The notes: generated by a model not told the origin, from the sequence alone. A DNA stretch of 64,000 bases from Oceanicaulis alexandrii DSM 11625 (GCF_000420265.1 NZ_ATUP01000001.1:1-64000); one strand, 5' to 3'. Numbered from the stretch's first letter, positions 9,983 through 18,927 are shown. Numbers and translations are program-made.

Positions 9983-11023
9983 ATGAATGACGAACGAACA
10001 GAGCAATTGCACTCTCTGACGATTGAGCGAACCCAGGAGTCGCACGGATCGGGCGGACCCGGATGGGTGGCGCTTCTGGTCGCAATTGTACTGGCGGGCG
10101 GTGGCGGCGCCGGCGCTGCCTGGTATTTCTCTCCCAAGGCTGAACCCGCTCCGGCGGTCACGACGGAAAGACCGGACCGCAGCGTTGAAACGGTCGAGAC
10201 GGCGCCTGCCGCCACACCAACGGCATCAACGCGTCCCGCGCCAAGCTCGGGCCTTGTGGCGTCCGGGTATGTGGTGGCGCGCCGACAAGCGACGGTTTCC
10301 GCAGAGATCACGGGCCGCATCCGCGATGTGCTGATTGAAGAAGGCGCCGTGGTCGAGGAGGGCGAAGTGCTCGCCTATCTCGATGATGATCGCGCCCGCA
10401 TCGATCTTGATCTGTTTGAAGCTCAGCAGGCGGCTGCAGCCGAGCGGGCGCAATCGTTCGCCGCGCAAGTGACTGAAGCGCGCACGCAACTGACCCGTAC
10501 AGAACAGCTGATCAGCTCAGGCTACGCGACCGATTCACGACGGACCGCCGAACAGGCCCAGCTCGACAGCCTTCAGGCTCAGCTCAGCGCCGCGCGTGCG
10601 GATCTTGCCGCCGCCCGTGTGCGCGTACGCAGCCAGCGCGATTATGTGGACCGTCATGTGGTGCGCGCGCCGTTTGGCGGCGTGGTGATCGCCAAGAACG
10701 CGCAAGTCGGTGAGATCCTCTCACCTGTATCCGCAGGCGGCGGCTTCACCCGGACCGGCATTGCGACCCTGGTCGACATGGACAGCCTGGAGCTCGAAGT
10801 GGATGTGAACGAGGGCCAGATCCAGCGCGTGCGGGCCGGCCAGCGCGTTGAGGCCATTCTGGACGCTTACCCGGACTGGCGCATTCCCGCCCATGTGGAA
10901 GCCATCATTCCCACAGCAGACCGCGCTCGGGCGACCATCCGCGTCCGCGTGGCTCTGGGAGAGCGTGATGACCGGGTCCTGCCGGACATGGCCGCCCGCG
11001 TGACGTTTCTCGAACAAGACTGA
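9983..11023 (+). CDS. Periplasmic adaptor (membrane fusion protein, HlyD/MacA family)
   Basis: 346 residues. A short cytoplasmic tail precedes one transmembrane segment ([23 protein letters not shown], about 28-50) and a Pro/Thr-rich linker. A biotinyl-lipoyl-like half motif [32 protein letters not shown] follows, then an alpha-hairpin rich in Ala/Gln/Arg (about 140-215), the second lipoyl half [19 protein letters not shown] and a beta-barrel region. It links an inner-membrane pump to an outer-membrane channel. It is followed 35 bases later by an ATPase and two permeases, giving a MacAB/DevBCA-like exporter. No TolC-type gene is adjacent, so an unlinked channel is presumably used. Confidence 0.85.
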   Translation: MNDERTEQLHSLTIERTQESHGSGGPGWVALLVAIVLAGGGGAGAAWYFSPKAEPAPAVTTERPDRSVETVETAPAATPTASTRPAPSSGLVASGYVVARRQATVSAEITGRIRDVLIEEGAVVEEGEVLAYLDDDRARIDLDLFEAQQAAAAERAQSFAAQVTEARTQLTRTEQLISSGYATDSRRTAEQAQLDSLQAQLSAARADLAAARVRVRSQRDYVDRHVVRAPFGGVVIAKNAQVGEILSPVSAGGGFTRTGIATLVDMDSLELEVDVNEGQIQRVRAGQRVEAILDAYPDWRIPAHVEAIIPTADRARATIRVRVALGERDDRVLPDMAARVTFLEQD

Positions 11024-11058
11024 ATTTCGATCTCAGCACCAGGCGATAGGGACAGATC

Positions 11059-11751
11059 ATGACCGACGTGCTCTACGAACTCACAAATCTCTCCAAGCGT
11101 TATACCCGCGGCAAAGAGAGCGTTGCGATCTTTGAAGACCTGACCATGACCATCAATCGCGGTGATTTCATCGCGATCATGGGGCCGTCCGGGTCTGGCA
11201 AGACAACCTTGCTCAACCTTCTGGGCGGCATCGACAAGCCTTCTGGCGGGCAGGTGGTCTGCAACGGGCTCCGGATCGACAATCTCAGCCAGGCGAAGCT
11301 GTCCAAATGGCGCTCGAGCCATGTGGGCTTCATCTTCCAATTCTATAATCTGATGCCGACCCTGACGGCGGCCCAGAACGTGGAATTGCCGTTACTGCTG
11401 ACCAATCTGTCTGGCAAGGAACGCAAGCGTCGGGTTCAGACCGCTCTGGAAGTGGTCAAGCTGGCCGATCGCGGCAAACACCGTCCTCGCCAGCTTTCAG
11501 GGGGTCAGCAACAGCGTGTCGCCATTGCCCGGGCGCTGGTCGCCGATCCCGACGTGCTGCTCTGTGACGAGCCGACGGGCGATCTTGATCGCACCACCGC
11601 GGACGAAATCCTTGAAACGCTGCAGCTGCTCAATTCAGAGCTCGGCAAGACGATCGTCATGGTCACCCACGACCCGGCGGCCGCCAAATACGCCCGTCGC
11701 GAATTGCACCTTGATAAAGGGCGCTTTGTGGAATCCGGAGCGATGGCATGA
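11059..11751 (+). CDS. ABC transporter ATPase, MacB/LolD type
   Basis: 230 residues. Walker A GPSGSGKTT at 42-50, Q-loop FQFYNLMPTLTAAQNVELPLLL, signature LSGGQQQR at 146-153, Walker B VLLCDEPTGDLD with D170-E171, and switch His in VMVTHD. The Q-loop and the D-loop sequence LDRTTADEI place it in the MacB/LolD/FtsE subgroup that works with FtsX-like permeases (mechanotransmission type). Its stop overlaps the next gene start by four bases (ATGA), so the ATPase and permease are translationally coupled. Confidence 0.93.
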   Translation: MTDVLYELTNLSKRYTRGKESVAIFEDLTMTINRGDFIAIMGPSGSGKTTLLNLLGGIDKPSGGQVVCNGLRIDNLSQAKLSKWRSSHVGFIFQFYNLMPTLTAAQNVELPLLLTNLSGKERKRRVQTALEVVKLADRGKHRPRQLSGGQQQRVAIARALVADPDVLLCDEPTGDLDRTTADEILETLQLLNSELGKTIVMVTHDPAAAKYARRELHLDKGRFVESGAMA

Positions 11752-12905
11752 ATGACCTCACGCTCATACGCAAATCCCTGTTCAGGAAGAAAACCCGCGC
11801 GATCCTGCTGATCCTCTCGATCATGACGGCCTTCCTGATTTTTGGCGCGCTCGCCTCGATCGACCGGGTGCTCAACTCTTCTGAAGAACTGTCGCGGGCT
11901 GACCGCCTAGTGACGGTGAACAAGATCAATTTCACCCAGACCATGCCTTTCGCCTATTGGGGTCGGGTTGAAGGTGTGGATGGCGTGCAGGCCGTCACGC
12001 ACGCCTCCTGGTTTGGCGGGTATTTCCAGGACGTGCGCAACTTCGTGCAGTCATTCGTCGTGGATATGGACAGCTATCTGGTCGTCTACCCCGAACTGGA
12101 GCTGCCCGCCGACCAGCGCGCCGCACTGGCTGAACGCCGCGATTGCGTTGCCGTCGGGGCGGATCTCGCCGAACAGTATGAATGGAGTGTGGGGGATCGT
12201 TTCCCGCTCAGCTCGAACATCTGGCGGCAGCAGGACGGCTCCAGCGCCTGGGATGTGGAGGTCTGTGCGATCCTGACCACGGAAGATGAGGACCTCCCCA
12301 CCAACTACCTCTTGATGCAGTACGACTATTACAACGAAGCGCTGGCGTTCAATCGCGACCAGATCGGCTGGATGATCATGCTGACAGGGGATCCAGCGAT
12401 CAATGATGCGGTGTCTCAGCGGATTGACGACATGTTCGCCAACTCGCCGGCTGAAACCGAAACCACCACCGAAGCCGCGTTTTCCCAGGCGTTTGTCGAA
12501 CAGCTGGGCAATATCGGATTGATCCTGAGCCTTGTCGTCAGCGCGGCCTTCGCCACCATTTTGATGATCGTAGGCACCACCATGGTGATGGCGATCAATG
12601 AGCGGACCAAGGAAGTGGGCGTCATGAAGACGCTTGGTTTCTCATCCTCGCGCATCTTCACCCATGTGATGTCGGAATCAGTGCTCCTCAGCCTGGTCGG
12701 AGGCTTGTTGGGACTGGGGGCCGCCGTGCTCCTGCTCAGCGGCATCGCCCAGGTCGCAGGTGGGCAATTGCCGGGCCTTGGTGTGGGCCGAGACACCTGG
12801 ATCCAGGCGTTTGGCCTGATGATCGCCTTCGGTCTCGTGACCGGGTTTGTACCGGCCCTCAACGCCATGCGTCTGAAAATCGTCGACGCTTTGGGTAAGG
12901 AGTAA
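11748..12905 (+). CDS. ABC transporter permease, FtsX/MacB type (first of two)
   Basis: 385 residues. One N-terminal transmembrane helix (TRAILLILSIMTAFLIFGALASI) precedes a ~220-residue periplasmic domain and three C-terminal helices (about 260-375). The FtsX signature MAINERTKEVGVMKTLGFSSSRIF lies between helices 2 and 3. Lacks its own nucleotide-binding domain, which is supplied by the preceding gene. The periplasmic domain is the part expected to hold the cargo or engage the adaptor; the substrate is unknown. Confidence 0.9.
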   Translation: MNDLTLIRKSLFRKKTRAILLILSIMTAFLIFGALASIDRVLNSSEELSRADRLVTVNKINFTQTMPFAYWGRVEGVDGVQAVTHASWFGGYFQDVRNFVQSFVVDMDSYLVVYPELELPADQRAALAERRDCVAVGADLAEQYEWSVGDRFPLSSNIWRQQDGSSAWDVEVCAILTTEDEDLPTNYLLMQYDYYNEALAFNRDQIGWMIMLTGDPAINDAVSQRIDDMFANSPAETETTTEAAFSQAFVEQLGNIGLILSLVVSAAFATILMIVGTTMVMAINERTKEVGVMKTLGFSSSRIFTHVMSESVLLSLVGGLLGLGAAVLLLSGIAQVAGGQLPGLGVGRDTWIQAFGLMIAFGLVTGFVPALNAMRLKIVDALGKE

Positions 12906-12910
12906 TCGCC

Positions 12911-14086
12911 ATGATCTCGCAAATTCTTGCGGTCACCTCGATCAATCTGCGCTCCATCCCGCAACGCTGGGGCATGTCGCTGGCGACCATCCTCTCCATC
13001 GCTCTGGTGGTGGGCGTCCTTCTGGGCTTCCTCGCCATGGCCAACGGCTTCCGCGCCACCGTCAGCGGGACCGGATCAGAGCAGATCGCCGTCCTTCTGC
13101 GCTCTGGCGCTCAAGCTGAACTCAATTCCGGCTTTGGACGGGATACGGTGCGCCTGATCGAAACCGCACCCGGCGTGGCTCGGGATGCGGAAGGGAACGC
13201 CATTCTGTCGGCCGAGCTGTATGTCATCACCGACGCGACCAAACGCTCGACCGGCAATGACGCCAGCCTGTCCTTGCGGGGCGTGGATGAGATGGCGCCG
13301 CGCCTGCGCGAAAACTTCCAGATCGTTCAGGGCCGCATGTTCGCCGAAGGCTCCAACGAGATCGTGGTGGGCGAGGGCGTCATCCGGGAGTTCTCCGGTT
13401 TTGATTTGAACTCCACCATCCGCATGGGCCCCAATGAATGGCGCATTGTCGGCATCTTCTCGACCGGCGGTTCAGTCTTTGATTCCGAGATCTGGGCCGA
13501 TATCGGCACTGTTCAGAATCTTTATCAACGCGGCGCGAGCTATCAGTCGATCCGGGTAGAGCTTGATGGCGAAACCGGCCTGACCGAACTTCAGGACTAT
13601 GTGGAAAACGAACCGCGTCTGGATCTCGATGTAGAAACGGAGAAGGACTTCTTCGCCCAATCAGCGGGTGGGTTGTCCAATCTGATCATGTATCTGGGCT
13701 GGCCTTTGGCCATCATCATGGCCGTCGGCGCGCTCGCCGGGGCGTGGAACGCCATGTACGCCTCGGTGGATTCGCGCATTCGCGAGATCGCCACCTTGCG
13801 GACTTTGGGCTTTTCAGGTTTCGCCGCCTTTGTGGGAACGCTGGTGGAGTCCCTGATGCTCGCCTTTATCGGCGGCCTTGTAGGGGCCTTGATCACCTAT
13901 TTCGTCTTTGACGGCGTGAGCGCATCCACCCTTGGCGGCAGCTTCACACAAGTGGTGTTCTCGTTCGCGGTAACGCCCGCAGCGGTGGTGAACGGGGTGG
14001 TCCTGGCGCTGCTGGTGGGCTTGCTGGGCGGCTTTTTCCCGGCCTTGCGCGCCTCTCGCGTGCCGCTCCTGGAAGTGCACGGCTAG
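12911..14086 (+). CDS. ABC transporter permease, FtsX/MacB type (second of two)
   Basis: 391 residues, same four-helix FtsX layout as its neighbour but clearly diverged. An N-terminal helix (MSLATILSIALVVGVLLGFLAMA) precedes a large periplasmic domain, and the MYASVDSRIREIATLRTLGFSGFAAF signature precedes the last two helices. An AAGGAG ribosome site overlaps the stop of the upstream permease. Two different permeases next to one ATPase suggest a heterodimer (ATPase2-permeaseA-permeaseB) rather than the MacB homodimer. The gene converges with metC-like at 14111. Confidence 0.9.
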   Translation: MISQILAVTSINLRSIPQRWGMSLATILSIALVVGVLLGFLAMANGFRATVSGTGSEQIAVLLRSGAQAELNSGFGRDTVRLIETAPGVARDAEGNAILSAELYVITDATKRSTGNDASLSLRGVDEMAPRLRENFQIVQGRMFAEGSNEIVVGEGVIREFSGFDLNSTIRMGPNEWRIVGIFSTGGSVFDSEIWADIGTVQNLYQRGASYQSIRVELDGETGLTELQDYVENEPRLDLDVETEKDFFAQSAGGLSNLIMYLGWPLAIIMAVGALAGAWNAMYASVDSRIREIATLRTLGFSGFAAFVGTLVESLMLAFIGGLVGALITYFVFDGVSASTLGGSFTQVVFSFAVTPAAVVNGVVLALLVGLLGGFFPALRASRVPLLEVHG

Positions 14087-14110
14087 ACGCCTTCGGGGCG
14101 GGTCTGACTC

Positions 14111-15256
14111 TCAGCCAAGCGCCTGAGTCAGATCCGCCCAGAGGTCGTCCACATCCTCAAGTCCCACAGACAGGCGCAGAAGAGCGCCTTCGGCTGTCCA
14201 GGGCACGGCGGTGCGCCGGATCTGGCGGTCGCAGGGCAGGATCAGGCTTTCATAGCCGCCCCAGCTGAACCCCAGGCGAAACAGATGCAGAGACTCTGCA
14301 ATCGCTTCGCCCGCCCGCGCGTCCATCCCGTCCAGCACAAAGGCGAAACAGCCCGATGAGCCGCTGAACTGGCGCGCGAACAGGGCATGGTCGGGATGGC
14401 TCTCAAGGCCTGGATGCAACACGCGGGCGATCCTGGGGTGATCCTCAAGCTGGCGGGCGATGGCGAGACCAGAAGCGCCGGAGCGTTCGATCCGCAAGGA
14501 CAATGTCCGCAAACCGCGCAGGCACAGATAAGCGTCATCGGGCGAAACATGGCCGCCGAACAAGACATCCTTGTCTTTCAGGCGCGCCGCCGCGTCTCCG
14601 CGCGCGGCCACCGCCCCCATCAGGAAATCGGAATGCCCGCCGACATATTTGGTCAGCGCCTGGGCTGCGTAATCCACGCCCAGCTCAAGCGGATTCATCA
14701 ACAGGCCCGCACTCCAGGTGTCGTCGATCACGCTGGCGGCGCCGGCGTCTCGGGCTGCGCGGGCGATGGCGGCGATGTCCTGCACCTCAAACGTCAAGGA
14801 TCCGGGAGCTTCCAGAAGCACGAGCGCGGTCGGTTTGGCGAGCAAAGTCGAGATGTCTGCGCCAATTCGCGGGTCGTAATAGACTGGCGTCACGCCATAG
14901 CGCGGCAATTCTTCATCACAGAAGCGCCGCACCGGTCCGTAGGCGGAATCGGTAATCAGCGCTTGCATGCCTGAAGGCTGCTCGGGCAGGGCCGTGCGAA
15001 GCGCCAGGATCACGCTCGCCAGCCCGGACGGCGCCAGCGCCACGTGGTCCGCTTCATAAAGCTGAGCGATCGCGTCACGTAATTCTGTATTGGGGCTTAG
15101 CCCGCCACGCCCGTAATGGCGCCGAGGCGGAGTAGGGTTGTACAGCTCGGCCGTTGAGGGCGCGACCACGGTCGAAGCGCGCTCGATCGGCGGATTGACC
15201 AAATCGTCGCTGCGGCGAGGTTGACCGGAATGGATCAGTCGGGTGTCGCGTTTCAT
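14111..15256 (-). CDS. metC: Cystathionine beta-lyase-type PLP enzyme (Cys/Met metabolism family)
   Basis: 381 residues, fold-type I Cys/Met metabolism PLP-dependent enzyme. PLP phosphate-binding region APSGLASVILAL, Asp in SVIDDTWSAGLLMNPLELGVDY, Schiff-base Lys203 in ALTKYVGGHSD, and C-terminal Arg in LRLSVGLEDVDDL. The FSWGGYESL stretch is typical of MetC. Expected reaction: cystathionine to homocysteine, ammonia and pyruvate; a related C-S lyase role cannot be excluded by eye. The start is ATG 15256 because GGGAG lies 8 bases upstream; the long upstream extension overlaps the divergent binding-protein gene. Confidence 0.85.
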   Translation of the reverse strand: MKRDTRLIHSGQPRRSDDLVNPPIERASTVVAPSTAELYNPTPPRRHYGRGGLSPNTELRDAIAQLYEADHVALAPSGLASVILALRTALPEQPSGMQALITDSAYGPVRRFCDEELPRYGVTPVYYDPRIGADISTLLAKPTALVLLEAPGSLTFEVQDIAAIARAARDAGAASVIDDTWSAGLLMNPLELGVDYAAQALTKYVGGHSDFLMGAVAARGDAAARLKDKDVLFGGHVSPDDAYLCLRGLRTLSLRIERSGASGLAIARQLEDHPRIARVLHPGLESHPDHALFARQFSGSSGCFAFVLDGMDARAGEAIAESLHLFRLGFSWGGYESLILPCDRQIRRTAVPWTAEGALLRLSVGLEDVDDLWADLTQALG

Positions 15257-15323
15257 GTCGACGCGCTCCCTTCTCTTCGTTACACCTGAGGTATTGATTT
15301 CAGCATGTAAGGCGGTTGGACCG

Positions 15324-16385
15324 ATGACGCCAGCGTCTTTGTTCGACCTGATGGACCCGCGTCGCCTCGCAAAAGGGGCGACCGCGTTTGCATTGGGCTT
15401 CGCGGTTTCCCAAAGCGATGTGGCGGCATCCCGCTCGCACATGGCCGATATACAGAATCGCGGCGTGCTCAGATGCGGCGTCGACACCGGGCTGACGGGG
15501 TTTGCAGAAACTGACGAAAACGGCGTGTGGAGCGGGTTCGAGGTCGATCTCTGCCGCGCCTACGCCGCCGCTTTTCTTGGCGATCCCAACCGCACCCAGT
15601 TTGTGCCGACAACAACCCTCGACCGGTTTCAATCCTTGCGGGACGGCGATGTGGACATCCTGTTGCGCAACACCAGCTGGACCTTGTCGCGGGCAGCCAC
15701 TCAAGCAGTGCGATTTACAGGCGTCTATTATTACGATGGCCAGGGCTTTCTGGCCCCGGCCGACCTGGGCCTCACCTCAGCGCAGGAGCTGAGCGGCGCG
15801 CGCATCTGCGTGCAGCCCGAGACCACCAGCGCGCTTAATCTCGACGATTATTCAGAACGCTACGGGCTGAATTTCACCACCGTATCCGTTGAAACCGTCG
15901 CGGACGCCCGCATAGCGTATGAGGCGGGGGAATGTGATGCGTTCACCAGCGACGTCTCACGCCTGGCCGGCTTCAGACGCAGCCTCACTGAACCCGACCG
16001 GCACATGGTCCTGCCTGACGTCATTTCCAAGGAACCGCTGACGCCCGTGGTGAAAGCCGGCGATCCCCGGTTCGAAATGGCGGTGGAATGGGTGCTGATG
16101 GCGCTTATTGCGGCCGAAGAATACGGGGTTACGCAAAGCCAGCTTTCAGAGCCGGGCCAGATTTCAAACCGTCCGGAAGTCCGCAGACTTCTGGGATTGG
16201 ATGAAGATATCGCCTTAAGTCTCGGTGTTGACGAGGACTTTGCGCGGCGAGCGATCGCTGCAGGTGGCCATTATGGCGAGATGTTCGAACGCAATCTGGG
16301 TGAAGCGTCCCCGCTTCAGCTAGAGCGGGGACTGAACGCCCAATGGAACCAGGGCGGGCTGCTGTATGCTCCGCCCGTGCGCTGA
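15324..16385 (+). CDS. Periplasmic amino-acid-binding protein (AapJ-like), orphan
   Basis: About 353 residues with an N-terminal signal region (RRLAKGATAFALGFAVSQSDVAA). A type-2 periplasmic binding fold of the SBP_bac_3 family follows, from RGVLRCGVDTGLTGFAETDENGVWSGFEVDLCRAYAAAF onwards. The C-terminal stretch GGHYGEMFERNLG with QWNQGGLLYAPP matches the AapJ/general L-amino-acid-binding subgroup. No permease or ATPase gene is next to it, which is unusual for this family. Start is uncertain: ATG 15324 has a weak AAGG upstream, ATG 15351 (MDPRRL) is also possible, and upstream in-frame ATGs overlap metC. It lies between two sulfur amino-acid enzyme genes. Confidence 0.85.
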   Translation: MTPASLFDLMDPRRLAKGATAFALGFAVSQSDVAASRSHMADIQNRGVLRCGVDTGLTGFAETDENGVWSGFEVDLCRAYAAAFLGDPNRTQFVPTTTLDRFQSLRDGDVDILLRNTSWTLSRAATQAVRFTGVYYYDGQGFLAPADLGLTSAQELSGARICVQPETTSALNLDDYSERYGLNFTTVSVETVADARIAYEAGECDAFTSDVSRLAGFRRSLTEPDRHMVLPDVISKEPLTPVVKAGDPRFEMAVEWVLMALIAAEEYGVTQSQLSEPGQISNRPEVRRLLGLDEDIALSLGVDEDFARRAIAAGGHYGEMFERNLGEASPLQLERGLNAQWNQGGLLYAPPVR

Positions 16386-16394
16386 ACGCTCCGT

Positions 16395-17402
16395 CTAATC
16401 GAGCCAGGGCGGGGTCGGCAGGCCTTTTTCACGCAAGAAGTCGGGGTTGTAGAGCTTGGACTGATAGCGTGATCCATGGTCGCAAAGAATGGTCGTGATC
16501 GTGTGACCCGGCCCCATCTTGCGGGCCAGGCGGACCGCGCCGGCGATATTCACGCCAGCTGAACCGCCCAGACACAGGCCTTCTTCCATCACGAGATCAT
16601 AGAGAATGCCTAGCGCTTCCTCATCCGGAATGCGGAAAGCTTCATCGATTTGAGCGCCTTCCAGATTGGCGGTGATGCGGCTCTGTCCGATGCCTTCGGT
16701 GATTGAATTGCCTTCAGCTTTCAGCTCGCCATGGGCGTAATAGCCGTATAGCGCCGCGCCGCCGGGATCTGCGAGGGCGATCTTGATGGCGTCATTCTTG
16801 GCTTTCAGCGCATCTGACACGCCCGCAATCGTGCCGCCGGATCCGACCGCCGCCACAAAGGCATCCACCTTGCCGCCGGTCTGCTCCCAGATTTCAGGGC
16901 CTGTGGTCTGGGCGTGGGCGCGACGGTTGGCGGTGTTGTCAAACTGGTTCGCCCAGATCGCGCCATTGGGTTCAGTCGCGTTCAGCTCTTCCGCCAGCGT
17001 GCCTGAATAGCGCGCATAATGATTGGGGTTGGAATAGGGGACGGCATCCACTTCGATCAGCTTGGCGCCCATCAGGCGGATGGCGTCCGCTTTCTCCCGT
17101 GACTGGGTGCGCGGAAATACAATCACCACCTTGTAGCCCAAAGCGCGTCCGACCATGGCCAGGCCGATGCCGGTATTGCCGGCGGTGCCTTCCACAATGG
17201 TCCCGCCCGGTTTGAGCGCGCCGCTGGCTTCCGCTTCGCGTATGATGCCAAGCGCCGCACGATCCTTCACCGATCCGCCCGGATTGAGGAACTCGGCCTT
17301 GCCCAGGATTTCACATCCTGTTGCGTCAGACACCTTGTTTAGACGAAGGAGCGGCGTATCGCCGATGAGATCAATGACAGAGCGGGCGGGGCGGGGGATC
17401 AT
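16395..17402 (-). CDS. cysK: Cysteine synthase (O-acetylserine sulfhydrylase family)
   Basis: 335 residues, fold-type II PLP enzyme. The PLP lysine is K46 in NPGGSVKDRAA, the substrate-binding loop EGTAGNTGIGLAMVG is present, and the phosphate loop is AVGSGGTIAG. The motif order agrees with cysteine synthase; sequence alone does not cleanly separate CysK from CysM or cystathionine beta-synthase-like enzymes. Ribosome site GAGG lies upstream of ATG 17402. It converges with the binding-protein gene (9 bases between stops) and is divergent from the chrR-like gene, with the ECF-like promoter of the latter in the 141-base gap. Confidence 0.88.
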   Translation of the reverse strand: MIPRPARSVIDLIGDTPLLRLNKVSDATGCEILGKAEFLNPGGSVKDRAALGIIREAEASGALKPGGTIVEGTAGNTGIGLAMVGRALGYKVVIVFPRTQSREKADAIRLMGAKLIEVDAVPYSNPNHYARYSGTLAEELNATEPNGAIWANQFDNTANRRAHAQTTGPEIWEQTGGKVDAFVAAVGSGGTIAGVSDALKAKNDAIKIALADPGGAALYGYYAHGELKAEGNSITEGIGQSRITANLEGAQIDEAFRIPDEEALGILYDLVMEEGLCLGGSAGVNIAGAVRLARKMGPGHTITTILCDHGSRYQSKLYNPDFLREKGLPTPPWLD

Positions 17403-17488
17403 GGCGAGCCTCTTTTCAGCGTTCTGAGCGCCAAGTTAGGAGCTGTCTGACCTGGCTGCAATCAAACGGGCTCGCCTTAACACAGGCG

Positions 17489-17518
17489 TGATCCGTTTTC
17501 GTCGCGTCTGCGTAAGAA
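17489..17518 (+). promoter_or_regulatory. Group-11 ECF (RpoE/ChrR-type) promoter candidate of the chrR-like operon
   Basis: TGATCC at 17489-17494, an 18-base spacer, and TAAGAA at 17513-17518, 25 bases before the chrR-like ATG. From established work on Rhodobacter sphaeroides, RpoE recognises a TGATCC -35 and a TAAGA-like -10, so both hexamers match. A second copy with the same spacing heads the convergent operon at 26249-26278. Confidence 0.7.
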
Positions 17519-17543
17519 GATACGAACAATTGGAGTGACCGAA

Positions 17544-18203
17544 ATGCATACGCTTGACGCAGCATGGATGGTGGACGTGGCCAGCGGCGCAGCGCCCAAA
17601 GCGGTGCAGGTTCTCGCCGCCTGCCACGCAGAGATGAATGCGAGCGCCTACACCTTGCTGCATCAGGCTGAGCACGTCATGGGCGGTCTGCTTGAAGACA
17701 CAGAGCCGGCCGCCATGAATGTCGGCGCCTTTGAGGCTTTGTCTCAAAAACTGGGCGGCTTGTCGCATGCTCCCGCTACTCAGCGTCCGCGTCTGTCTGA
17801 TCAATTGAACCTGGACCTGCCCGATACTCTCAAGCGTGTCTTGAGCTACCATCCGCATCCCATCTGGATGAACAAGATGGGCGGAATTCAGGAAATGCCG
17901 CTAGAGCCCCTGGAAGAAGATGGCGTTCATGTGCGCCTTCTCAGCCTGCCGTCCGGGCGCGGCGTCGCCGAACACACTCACCAGGCTGAAGAGCTGACCC
18001 TGGTGTTGAAGGGTGGTTTCAATGATGGCCACGCGGATTATCGCGCGGGCGATGTCTGTCATGCCGATCCGTCCCTGACGCATAATCCACGCGCTCATGC
18101 GGACGGTCCTTGCATTTGCCTGTCGGTTGAAATGGGACGCCTGCAGTTCACACACCCGGTCATCTCACTGGCCAGCCGCGTCCTGGGCTGGGACCGGTCC
18201 TGA
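17544..18203 (+). CDS. ChrR-like cupin protein with degenerate anti-sigma domain
   Basis: 219 residues aligning by eye with ChrR, the zinc-dependent anti-sigma factor that releases RpoE on singlet oxygen. The C-terminal cupin (about 105-205) keeps the metal ligands: EHTHQAEE (His, His, Glu) and the later His in LTHNPRAH. The N-terminal zinc anti-sigma region keeps the helix pattern and His28, but the H-x3-C-x2-C motif reads HAEMNASA, so both cysteines are missing. No sigma-factor gene is adjacent, although rpoE-chrR pairs are the rule. ATG 17544 is favoured by GGAG 8 bases upstream. First gene of a four-gene run. Confidence 0.8.
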   Translation: MHTLDAAWMVDVASGAAPKAVQVLAACHAEMNASAYTLLHQAEHVMGGLLEDTEPAAMNVGAFEALSQKLGGLSHAPATQRPRLSDQLNLDLPDTLKRVLSYHPHPIWMNKMGGIQEMPLEPLEEDGVHVRLLSLPSGRGVAEHTHQAEELTLVLKGGFNDGHADYRAGDVCHADPSLTHNPRAHADGPCICLSVEMGRLQFTHPVISLASRVLGWDRS

Positions 18204-18225
18204 TCCTTTGTTTGGAGGTTTCACC

Positions 18226-18927
18226 ATGCTGCGACTGATCATGACGACCTTGAGCGCAGGCGCTGTGCTGACGAGCGCCGCATGGGGCTCCGCTGATAAC
18301 GCGCCTTCGCCCACTCCCATGCCGAACGCGGGCGAGAGCATTGTCTTTGATGTCTATCGCGATGGCGACAAGCGTATGGGCACGCACGCCGTCCATTTCG
18401 AGCAGGACGGGGATGATTTGCTGGTCTCCGTCGACATCGAGCTTCGCGCCGGTCTGGGGCCGATCACCGTCTTTCGCTATGAGCACCAATCTACTGAGCG
18501 CTGGCGTGAAGGCCAGCTGATCGGACTGAACGCAGAAACCTTCAAGGATGGCGAGACCTATCGTGTGCAGGCTCAAACCACCAATGAGGGTCTGGATGTG
18601 GAGGGTGAAACCCCGGATGCGGGCGCAATTTCACTCGAGTTTCCGCTCTCGGTTCTGCCCAGCTCGCACTGGCGCGGCTATCGCACAGGCGCCTACGACA
18701 TCCTGAACACCGAACATGGCAGTGAGCTGGATGTGACGGTGGATTATCTGGGCGAGGAAATGCTGGCGGCCGATGGCGCGCGCATCACCGCCCATCGCTA
18801 TCGGCTCTCCAGCGATCTGACCGTAGACCTGTGGTATGACGAAAACGGTCGCTGGGCCGGCTGCCAGTTTGAGGCGAGGGGCCAGACCATTCGCTATGAA
18901 CGCCGTGCTGATCCTTTGAGGGGCTGA
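18226..18927 (+). CDS. Exported DUF6134-like protein
   Basis: 233 residues with a probable signal peptide (MLRLIMTTLSAGAVLTSAAWGSA). The mature part looks all-beta: ESIVFDVYRDGDKRMGTHAVHFEQ, then paired strands ending in TVDLWYDENGRWAGCQFEARGQTIRYERR. The pattern (a short periplasmic beta protein measuring sugar- or lipid-like modification with a W-Y-D-x-x-G-RW motif) fits the DUF6134 family; function is not known. A strong GGAGG precedes the ATG. Its stop overlaps the next ATG by one base (TGATG), so it is co-translated with the photolyase gene, placing it in the light/oxidative-stress operon. Confidence 0.65.
   Translation: MLRLIMTTLSAGAVLTSAAWGSADNAPSPTPMPNAGESIVFDVYRDGDKRMGTHAVHFEQDGDDLLVSVDIELRAGLGPITVFRYEHQSTERWREGQLIGLNAETFKDGETYRVQAQTTNEGLDVEGETPDAGAISLEFPLSVLPSSHWRGYRTGAYDILNTEHGSELDVTVDYLGEEMLAADGARITAHRYRLSSDLTVDLWYDENGRWAGCQFEARGQTIRYERRADPLRG

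Noticed and set aside
18180-18231. TGATCC at 18200-18205 as a third ECF-type promoter before the DUF6134-like gene
   Set aside because: The -10 window 18 bases downstream overlaps the ATG and reads CATGCT, so it is not a promoter of this type.
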